The position numbers and the translations under genes were made by a program. The notes under the pieces were generated by a model. It worked only from the letters and a program-made list of their open reading frames with translations, was not told the DNA's origin and did no database searches. Source: Giesbergeria anulus (lineage in GTDB: Bacteria > Pseudomonadota > Gammaproteobacteria > Burkholderiales > Burkholderiaceae_C). Taken from it: 64,000 bases of DNA. The number at the start of each line of letters is the position of its first letter. Position 1 is the first letter of the stretch. The stretch is from NCBI RefSeq assembly GCF_900111115.1, contig NZ_FOGD01000002.1, positions 496,001-560,000 on the forward strand, read 5' to 3'. Positions 7,517 to 18,750 of the stretch are shown piece by piece.

Positions 7517-8995
7517 TTAACGTGGCAGGCTCGATTGGCCCATCAAGAAGCTATCGACAGCGCGTGCCGCTTGGCGGCCTTCGCGGATGGCCCACACCAC
7601 CAAAGATTGGCCCCGGCGGATGTCACCCGCAGCAAACACCTTAGACACACTGGTGGCATAGCCGCCCTGGTCTTCGGTGCTGGCACGGGCATTGCCACGG
7701 GCGTCTTTGTCAATGCCAAAGGCATCAAGCACGGCGGCCACGGGGTTCACAAAGCCCATCGCCAGCAACACCAAGTCGGCTTGGTAGTGCTTTTCAGTGC
7801 CTGCAATTTCAACCAGCTTGCCGTCTTTGAACTCGACTTGTACCGTGGTCAAGCCCTTGACCTTGCCCTTCTCACCGATAAATTCTTTGGTGGAAATGGC
7901 AAATTCGCGCACGCAGCCTTCGTCGTGGCTGGAGCTGGTACGCAGCTTGAGCGGCCAGTAAGGCCAAACCAGCGGCTTGTTTTCTTGCTCAGGTGGCATG
8001 GGCATGACTTCAAATTGGGTCACGCTAGCCGCGCCGTGGCGGTTGCTGGTGCCAACGCAGTCGCTGCCGGTGTCGCCACCGCCAATGACGATAACATGCT
8101 TGCCATCGGCACGCAGTTGACCCTTGAGCTTATCCCCGGAATTGACCTTGTTTTGCTGGGGCAAGAACTCCATCGCAAAGTGGATGCCATCCAAGTCGCG
8201 GCCCGGCACGGGCAGATCGCGCGATTGTTCGGCACCACCGGTTAGCAACACGGCATCAAACTCGGCCTGCAATTGCGCTGGGCTGATGGTTTCTTTGGCC
8301 CAGTTGGTGACTTTGGAACCTTTGCCCATGCCTTCTTTGGGGTCGGCCACCAGCACACTGGTGCGGATGGTCACGCCTTCGGCTTCCAATTGCTTGGCGC
8401 GGCGGTCGATGTGCGACTTTTCGAGCTTGAAGTCAGGAATGCCGTAGCGCAGCAGGCCACCGATGCGGTCGTTCTTTTCGAACAAGGTCACGTCGTGGCC
8501 GACGCGGGCCAGTTGCTGCGCTGCCGCCATGCCAGCGGGGCCAGCACCCACCACTGCCACTTTTTTGCCAGTTTTTTGCGCGGCGGGCTGGGGTTGCACC
8601 CAGTTGTTTTCCCAGGCTTTGTCGATGATGGCGTGTTCAATGCTCTTGATGCCAACAGGGGCATCATTGATATTGACGACACAGGCCGCCTCGCAAGGGG
8701 CCGGGCAGATGCGGCCCGTGAACTCCGGAAAGTTGTTCGTGCTGTGCAACACGTCAATGGCGTTTTTCCAGTCGCCACGGTACACCAGATCATTGAAGTC
8801 TGGAATGATGTTGTTAACGGGGCAACCGTTGTTGCAGAACGGGGTGCCGCAATCCATGCAGCGTGCGCCCTGCACCTTGGCCTGTTCGGGGGCCAAGCCG
8901 ATGACAAACTCCTTGTAGTTTTTGAGCCGCTCCGGCACGGGCAGGTAGCCCTCTTCGATGCGGTCGTATTCCAAAAAGCCAGTAGTCTTTCCCAT
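7517..8995 (-). CDS. gltD: Glutamate synthase (NADPH) small subunit
   Basis: GltD passes electrons from NADPH to the large subunit GltB for synthesis of two glutamates from glutamine and 2-oxoglutarate. The N-terminal region has the cysteine clusters that bind the two 4Fe-4S centres ([17 protein letters not shown] and CPAPCEAAC). These precede an FAD-binding motif [18 protein letters not shown] and an NADPH-binding motif [17 protein letters not shown]. At 492 residues it is standard length. It is downstream of gltB with a 45-base gap and followed by a strong terminator. Confidence 0.96.
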   Translation of the reverse strand: MGKTTGFLEYDRIEEGYLPVPERLKNYKEFVIGLAPEQAKVQGARCMDCGTPFCNNGCPVNNIIPDFNDLVYRGDWKNAIDVLHSTNNFPEFTGRICPAPCEAACVVNINDAPVGIKSIEHAIIDKAWENNWVQPQPAAQKTGKKVAVVGAGPAGMAAAQQLARVGHDVTLFEKNDRIGGLLRYGIPDFKLEKSHIDRRAKQLEAEGVTIRTSVLVADPKEGMGKGSKVTNWAKETISPAQLQAEFDAVLLTGGAEQSRDLPVPGRDLDGIHFAMEFLPQQNKVNSGDKLKGQLRADGKHVIVIGGGDTGSDCVGTSNRHGAASVTQFEVMPMPPEQENKPLVWPYWPLKLRTSSSHDEGCVREFAISTKEFIGEKGKVKGLTTVQVEFKDGKLVEIAGTEKHYQADLVLLAMGFVNPVAAVLDAFGIDKDARGNARASTEDQGGYATSVSKVFAAGDIRRGQSLVVWAIREGRQAARAVDSFLMGQSSLPR

Positions 8996-9040
8996 GATGA
9001 ATCTGTCCTTGAATCTGTGTTCGCGTGAAAGGCAGGGCGC

Positions 9041-13768
<4,728 letters not shown>

Positions 13769-13840
13769 TGGGCGCATTCCTCATTATTTTGGCAGGGGTG
13801 TGTAGGGTAGTGCAATGCAGCAAAACCATGCAAGCACTTT

Positions 13841-13864
13841 AATTGGGGTCAGATTCTAATTATT
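13841..13864. repeat. Left inverted repeat of transposase element
   Basis: Consists of AATTGGGGTCAGATTC followed by TAATTATT. It is the inverted counterpart of 14675-14698 and is followed by an A-rich run, between gltB and the transposase stop codon. Confidence 0.75.
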
Positions 13865-13946
13865 AAAAAAAAACGACAGTTCTTATTTATTTGGGGACGC
13901 ATCAAATACCATAGCGTCATTCTATGGTTTCATAAGATTTTGGGCG

Positions 13947-14663
13947 TTACTTTGTTCCGTCTGCTAAGGTCGGTCTGACCGATAGGCGCGGTCGGCCTGG
14001 CTGAGCTTTGGTCACACGACGCGGCGACTTTTTTTGCAATTGCGCCACAAAGTGCTCGCTGCCCAAGGCCCAGCCCTTCAGTGCAGCATCGCTCAGGGCA
14101 GCTTGCGTATCAGCATCTAACCCAGCCTGCACCAAGGCACTGTAGGCCGCCTCACGGGCAAACGGGGTATTGCCCAGCAGCCAATACAGAGGATGCGCCG
14201 TGACCAGCTTATCTTGGCGCAGTCCTGTGTAATGGTTGTGACTAGACCAAGGCCAATCAGCAGGCTGCGCCAGCATGCCTGCACGCACTGGGTTCAAATC
14301 GATATACGCCATACAGGCAAGCAAATACCGTTCCGACTCAATGAGCGTAGCTCGGTAGCGGCCCTCCCACAGGGTGCCACTGCGGCCATGCCGGTGATTA
14401 AAGTAGCGCACATAACTGCGGCCCACCGCCTGCATCATTTTGGGTAGTGCCTCGGCAGTGGTGGGCGTAGCCAGCAAGTGAAAATGGTTATCCATCAACA
14501 CATAGGCATGCAGAGCCACCGCACATTGCCGGGCGCTATCGGCCAGCAAAGCCAACATGCGCTCAAAATCTTGCCGGTCGATAAAGATCGGCTGGCGGTT
14601 GTTGCCACGCTGAATGATGTGGTGCGGGTAGTCCGGCAGAGTCAGGCGGGGGAGGCGGGCCAT
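13947..14663 (-). CDS. REP-associated tyrosine transposase (IS200-like Y1/HUH family)
   Basis: A 238-residue single-strand-DNA transposase-like protein of the RAYT group. It shows the family opening PHHIIQRGNNRQPIF, the HUH metal motif in LMDNHFHLLATP, the conserved NHRHGRSGTLWEGRYRATLI segment and the C-terminal catalytic-helix element YIDLNPVRAGM with the expected tyrosine. A basic tail with KKSPRR follows. The reading frame is intact, so it may be active. Proteins of this group cut and move REP-type hairpins. Its start lies just inside the right repeat. It sits between gltB and a methyltransferase-like gene with which it has no functional link. Confidence 0.9.
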   Translation of the reverse strand: MARLPRLTLPDYPHHIIQRGNNRQPIFIDRQDFERMLALLADSARQCAVALHAYVLMDNHFHLLATPTTAEALPKMMQAVGRSYVRYFNHRHGRSGTLWEGRYRATLIESERYLLACMAYIDLNPVRAGMLAQPADWPWSSHNHYTGLRQDKLVTAHPLYWLLGNTPFAREAAYSALVQAGLDADTQAALSDAALKGWALGSEHFVAQLQKKSPRRVTKAQPGRPRLSVRPTLADGTK

Positions 14664-14674
14664 GAGGGAGTCAG

Positions 14675-14698
14675 AATAATGCGAATCTGACCCCGATT
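14675..14698. repeat. Right inverted repeat of transposase element
   Basis: AATAATGCGAATCTGACCCC plus GATT is the inverted counterpart of 13841-13864. Its last bases (14697-14698) belong to the stop codon of the methyltransferase-like gene. Confidence 0.75.
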
Positions 14699-15587
14699 AT
14701 TCCACCCCAAAGCGGGCTCCCAGACCCTGTTCTAATCCGAACTCTTGCAAAATGGCTCGCAGCCGCTCGGCGGCACTGCGCTTTTTCTGCCCGGTATAGC
14801 GGGCAATAATGAGCTCGTTTTTCATGCTGTGCTCCCAGCCTACCAGCTCAGTCACAGTGACTTGGTAGCCACTGGCCTCAAGGTGTAGGCAGCGCAGCAC
14901 ATTGGTGATTTGGCTGCCCAACTCGCGTGTGTGCAGCGGGTGCCGCCACAACTCGGCCAGTGGCGTGCGCGTTAGTTGCAACGCCTTGCCTTGGCGCAAG
15001 CAAGCGGCCACCTCGGCCTGACAACAAGGCACTAGCACCATCGCCCGCGCCTTCTTTTGCAGGCCAAAGGCAATGGCATCATCAGTGGCAGTATCGCAAG
15101 CGTGCAAGGCCGTGACTATGTCGATACTACGTTCGGGCAGTTCTGCGGCCTCGGTGCTATCAGCCACCGACAGGTTGAGGAACGACATGCGCTCAAAGCC
15201 CAGCCGCTGGGCCAACAAACTGGACTTTTCTACCAACTCGGCCCGCCACTCAATACCGTAGATATGGCCGCGCCCCAGCGCCTTGAAATACAAATCGTAC
15301 AGAATAAAACCCAGATACGACTTGCCCGCGCCATGATCGGCCAGCGTGGGCGCATGGTCGTTCTGCGAAAACTCTTGCAACAGCGGCTCAATAAATTGAA
15401 ACAGGTGGTAAACCTGTTTGAGTTTGCGCCGCGAATCTTGGTTCAGCTTGCCCTCGCGCGTCAGGATATGCAGCTCTTTGAGCAACTCCACCGACTGGCC
15501 GGGCCGCAACTCTTGCAACACCGCCGCCTCGGCGCTGGCTTTGGGGGCAACCACCTGCCGTGGGCTGCGGGCCTGTGGCTTGCTCAT
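14697..15587 (-). CDS. Putative SAM-dependent methyltransferase
   Basis: A 296-residue protein with a Rossmann methyltransferase core. The glycine loop is read as LADHGAGKSYLGFILYDLYF (about residue 85). The acidic residue closing strand 2 is in GIEWRAELVEKS, and later motifs are ALHACDTATDDAI and VLVPCCQAEVA. This pattern resembles the Methyltransf_32/METTL25-like group. An N-terminal helical region and a C-terminal basic tail flank the core. The substrate is unknown; RNA or protein is possible. Its ATG overlaps the stop of the DUF1415 gene by 4 bases, so the two are likely coupled. The 3' end is touched by the transposase repeat, so the last codons could have been altered by the insertion. 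Confidence 0.7.
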   Translation of the reverse strand: MSKPQARSPRQVVAPKASAEAAVLQELRPGQSVELLKELHILTREGKLNQDSRRKLKQVYHLFQFIEPLLQEFSQNDHAPTLADHGAGKSYLGFILYDLYFKALGRGHIYGIEWRAELVEKSSLLAQRLGFERMSFLNLSVADSTEAAELPERSIDIVTALHACDTATDDAIAFGLQKKARAMVLVPCCQAEVAACLRQGKALQLTRTPLAELWRHPLHTRELGSQITNVLRCLHLEASGYQVTVTELVGWEHSMKNELIIARYTGQKKRSAAERLRAILQEFGLEQGLGARFGVE

Positions 15588-16210
15588 GCTTTGTCCTTGT
15601 CACTACTAGGCTGGTCGTGCTGCATCGGACAGCGTGCGCCCACATCTAAGGCTTTCCAGCCCTCTGGCCCCAGCTTGCGCAACACTTCCATATTGCGCTC
15701 ATAAATCATTTCGGCCTCTGGAAAGGCTTCTACCGCTGCATCCAAACTCTCTTCGCGGATCAAATGCAAGGTGGGGTAGGGTGCGCGATTGGTGGCATTG
15801 GTGATGTCATCCAGCACTGTGCCATCAAACTGAAACTGTGGATGAAAGCTGGCAATTTGCAAAATTCCGCCCAAATCCAAGACGTCAAGCATCTCGTCGG
15901 CCAACTCCAGAAAATCATTGAAGTCTAAAAAATCTTCCATGCAATCCGGCACCATCAGCAGCGTGGTATCGCGCTTCTCAGGCGAGGCTTCGGCCAGCGC
16001 TTCCAACTCGCGTTGCAAATCTTGCAACAAGCCACGCCCGTCGGTGGCATGGCTGACGGCATAATGAATTTGCCCTTTGACGTGCACACCCTTAGCAAAG
16101 GGGCACAAATTAAGATCAATAACGGCACGCTCTAGCCAGCGCACCATGTCTTGCACCACGATGGCATCACGGGCTACAAGATCAACAGAAGAAACAACAG
16201 ACTCAGACAT
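15584..16210 (-). CDS. DUF1415 family protein
   Basis: A 208-residue cytoplasmic protein of the uncharacterised DUF1415 family. The opening matches the family: WLERAVIDLNLCPFAKGVHV, with a conserved Cys-Pro-Phe. Further motifs are FLDFNDFLELADEMLD and IASFHPQFQF followed by NATNRAPYPTLHLIRE. No catalytic function is known. Its stop overlaps the start of the methyltransferase-like gene, and 11 bases separate it from the unknown gene upstream, so the three genes probably form one unit. Confidence 0.82.
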   Translation of the reverse strand: MSESVVSSVDLVARDAIVVQDMVRWLERAVIDLNLCPFAKGVHVKGQIHYAVSHATDGRGLLQDLQRELEALAEASPEKRDTTLLMVPDCMEDFLDFNDFLELADEMLDVLDLGGILQIASFHPQFQFDGTVLDDITNATNRAPYPTLHLIREESLDAAVEAFPEAEMIYERNMEVLRKLGPEGWKALDVGARCPMQHDQPSSDKDKA

Positions 16211-16221
16211 AAGCAGCCCTA

Positions 16222-16869
16222 TTAAAGAAAACGGCTAGGCTGCTGCACTAGCAGCTTGGCCAACTCATCCATCAAACCCACCGTCACTTTAGCCGCTGGC
16301 CAGAGAGCATCTTTAACACTGAACCCTGATACCGTCACCAGCCGGAACGCCACCATCCCTTGGTCGTGGTTAGGGGTGATGGTGACATAGCCACGCGCCT
16401 CGGTTTGGTACTCAAATCGGTAGGCTTGCAAGGTGTTCTTTTCGGGGTGGCGTATATCTTGGCGTTCGTGCGGTACGCTGGCAGCTTGCAAACTGGCTTC
16501 CACCCGTTGCAAGTCCGGCGGAAAGTTCACTGTAATCGTGCCACTACGGTTGCCGCCGGGCTTGGGTTGCAGCTTCCAGCCGATGGCAATATAGTCAAAC
16601 ACCTCGCGATCACGCAGTTTTTTCTTGCGCGCATCGGCCCGAAACTCTACCAACTGCATGGCAGGCCAAGCAGTTTTGCCATCCAAAGACAGCACCGGGC
16701 CATCGGGCAGCAGCACATTGAGTTGCGGTGCCAATTCTTGCAAATAGCGCCATGCTTCTTTGCAGGCCGATTCGGTGGCTTGGGTGTTTTGTTCCACGCC
16801 TTGGATGTGTTGCTCGCGTTGGCTTTGCACCGCGCTGGCTTGCGATTTCAATTGGCTTAAAAAGCTCAT
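16222..16869 (-). CDS. Conserved-looking protein of unknown function
   Basis: I do not recognise this 215-residue protein. It has no signal peptide or membrane segment. The N-terminal 40 residues are polar and probably helical (SQREQHIQGVEQNTQATESA). The rest appears beta-rich with RADARKKKLRDREVFDYIAI, GTITVNFPPDLQRVE and a C-terminal Gly-Tyr-Val-Thr-Ile-Thr segment before a final helix. Codon use matches the neighbours. It lies 11 bases before the DUF1415 gene and follows aroB by 46 bases, so it may be cotranscribed from either. Confidence 0.6.
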   Translation of the reverse strand: MSFLSQLKSQASAVQSQREQHIQGVEQNTQATESACKEAWRYLQELAPQLNVLLPDGPVLSLDGKTAWPAMQLVEFRADARKKKLRDREVFDYIAIGWKLQPKPGGNRSGTITVNFPPDLQRVEASLQAASVPHERQDIRHPEKNTLQAYRFEYQTEARGYVTITPNHDQGMVAFRLVTVSGFSVKDALWPAAKVTVGLMDELAKLLVQQPSRFL

Positions 16870-16915
16870 GGCAGTTATTTTCTACATGGGTTTATCTTCA
16901 GCACCGCCAGCACCT

Positions 16916-18064
16916 TTAGGCACAGCAGGCGTCAATCACTTCACGTACCAAGATATCGGGCGCAGCACGCATCACCGCTTGGCCCGGCCCGTCGATCAGC
17001 ACAAAGCGGATTTCACCGCCTTCGGCTTTTTTATCGACACGCATCCACTCCAAATAGCGTCCGGCATTGTCCGACGCATCCAGCACCGGGCCGCGCACAG
17101 GCAGGCCAGCGCGTTGTACCAAAGCCGTGAGGCGCGCAACAAAGGCGGTATCCACCAGCCCCAAACGGCAGGACAGTTCTGCTGCCATCACCATGCCTGC
17201 ACCCACGGCTTCGCCATGGAGCCAAGCGCCATAGCCCATACCGGCCTCTATCGCATGACCAAAGGTGTGACCAAAATTAAGAATAGCGCGCAGGCCCGAT
17301 TCGCGCTCATCTTGGCCCACCACCCAAGCCTTGATCTCGCAACTGCGACGCACAGCATAGGCCAGCGCCTCAACATCACGGGCTAACAGGGCGTCGATAT
17401 GGGTTTCTAGCCAGTCCATAAAAGCCATATCGGCAATCGGGCCGTATTTGATAACTTCCGCCAGACCGGCGCTCAATTCACGCACAGGCAGGGTATTGAG
17501 CGTAGCCAAATCACACAGCACCAAGCGGGGCTGGTAAAAGGCACCAATCATGTTTTTGCCCAGCGGGTGGTTGATAGCCGTTTTACCGCCCACCGAAGAA
17601 TCGACTTGGGCCAGCAGCGTCGTAGGCACCTGCACAAACGGCACGCCGCGCATATAGCTGGCCGCAGCAAAGCCGGTCATGTCACCCACCACGCCGCCGC
17701 CCAAGGCAAATAGCACCGTTTTGCGGTCACAACCGTGGCCGAGCAGGGCATCAAAAATCAGGTTGAGTGTTTCCCACGTTTTGTATTCTTCGCCATCGGG
17801 CAAAGTGACCAAGTAGACGTTGGCATAACGCTGCTGCAATACGGCGTGCAAGCGCTGTGCATACAGCGGTGCCACGGTGGTGTTGCTCACAATCAGGGCA
17901 CTGGCAGCAGCAGGGAGATCGGCATAAAAAGCCGGTTCGTCGAGCAGACCGGTACCGATGGCAATGGCGTAGCTGCGCTCGTCCAGTGCAATAGACACCT
18001 GCTGCACCGCAGCGCTGGCATGGGAAGAAGAAAAGGAGGGAGTGGGGTTGACGGCTTCTTGCAT
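16916..18064 (-). CDS. aroB: 3-dehydroquinate synthase
   Basis: AroB converts DAHP to 3-dehydroquinate in the shikimate pathway, using NAD and a metal ion. The signature is clear: the Asp-Gly-Glu of [13 protein letters not shown], the NAD-binding loop [20 protein letters not shown], then [20 protein letters not shown], and the metal histidine in GHTFGHAIE. It is 382 residues. The ATG at 18064 is the first; an upstream TTG would add three codons and no strong ribosome site marks either. It follows aroK, the usual pair after pilQ in betaproteobacteria. Confidence 0.96.
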   Translation of the reverse strand: MQEAVNPTPSFSSSHASAAVQQVSIALDERSYAIAIGTGLLDEPAFYADLPAAASALIVSNTTVAPLYAQRLHAVLQQRYANVYLVTLPDGEEYKTWETLNLIFDALLGHGCDRKTVLFALGGGVVGDMTGFAAASYMRGVPFVQVPTTLLAQVDSSVGGKTAINHPLGKNMIGAFYQPRLVLCDLATLNTLPVRELSAGLAEVIKYGPIADMAFMDWLETHIDALLARDVEALAYAVRRSCEIKAWVVGQDERESGLRAILNFGHTFGHAIEAGMGYGAWLHGEAVGAGMVMAAELSCRLGLVDTAFVARLTALVQRAGLPVRGPVLDASDNAGRYLEWMRVDKKAEGGEIRFVLIDGPGQAVMRAAPDILVREVIDACCA

Positions 18065-18132
18065 GGTCTGCAAGTGTAGGCCAGAGTGGCCTCAATGGCA
18101 CCCCACCACCCCTGCCATATTGGCCTTGGGCC

Positions 18133-18705
18133 TCAGTCTGCCGTGGAAACGTGAGGGGCTTCTTCAAGCAGACAAGGAGCATCGGGCACCTGGTGGCCCG
18201 CCAACTCTAGCTGCATGGTAATCATGTTCACCAGCGTGGTAACAGAAGGCCGACCTGTTTCGACAACGTAATGCGCCGTCTCACGGTACAGCGGGTCACG
18301 CTGCACATAGAGGCTACGCAATTGTTCCAGCGGGTTAGCCACTTGCAACAAAGGCCGGGTTTTGTCGTAGCGGATACGGCGGAAGATCTCTTCAGGCGAT
18401 GAGCGCAAATAGATCACCGTACCCCGCTGGTGCAGATGTTGCCGGTTGGCAGGGCGCAAGACAGCACCACCACCGGTAGAGAGCACTGCTGCCTCAGGTG
18501 CGGCAGACAGCTCATTGAGCACCGACTCCTCTAAGTCACGGAAACTTGCCTCGCCCTCGCGGTCAAAGAAAGCCCGAATCGAGCAGCCAATACGCTGCTC
18601 AATCACCTGATCGGAGTCGATGAATACCACCCCCAACCGCCGGGCGAGTTGTCGCCCAACGGTGGATTTGCCGGAGCCGGGCAAGCCGATCAAAGTGATC
18701 CGCAT
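18133..18705 (-). CDS. aroK: Shikimate kinase
   Basis: AroK phosphorylates shikimate at the 3-OH with ATP. It shows Walker A GLPGSGKST at residues 6-14, the substrate Asp pair in FIDSDQVIE, the STGGGAVL glycine loop, and the lid arginine in RYDKTRPLL. Starting at MRITLIG gives 190 residues; 14 upstream in-frame codons are not conserved and lie in the gap after the Ig-repeat gene. In related bacteria aroK directly follows pilQ. Here a 2.9-kb gene intervenes. Confidence 0.95.
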   Translation of the reverse strand: MRITLIGLPGSGKSTVGRQLARRLGVVFIDSDQVIEQRIGCSIRAFFDREGEASFRDLEESVLNELSAAPEAAVLSTGGGAVLRPANRQHLHQRGTVIYLRSSPEEIFRRIRYDKTRPLLQVANPLEQLRSLYVQRDPLYRETAHYVVETGRPSVTTLVNMITMQLELAGHQVPDAPCLLEEAPHVSTAD

Positions 18706-18750
18706 GACAAGCCTGAAGCCAGAGCTAGGAACATTCCAAGGCTCCAAGCA

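Larger units (their letters stand above)
13841..14698 (-). mobile_element. REP-associated tyrosine transposase element with 24-base inverted ends
   Basis: The transposase gene is bounded by near-perfect inverted repeats at 13841-13864 and 14675-14698, identical at 21 of 24 positions with the shared core GGGGTCAGATTC. The right repeat also pairs with an adjacent GGAGTCAGA (from 14667) to form a hairpin, and it overlaps the stop codon of the neighbouring methyltransferase-like gene. No target-site duplication could be recognised. Whether the repeats are true element ends or domesticated REP sequences mobilised in trans cannot be decided from one copy. Confidence 0.7.
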
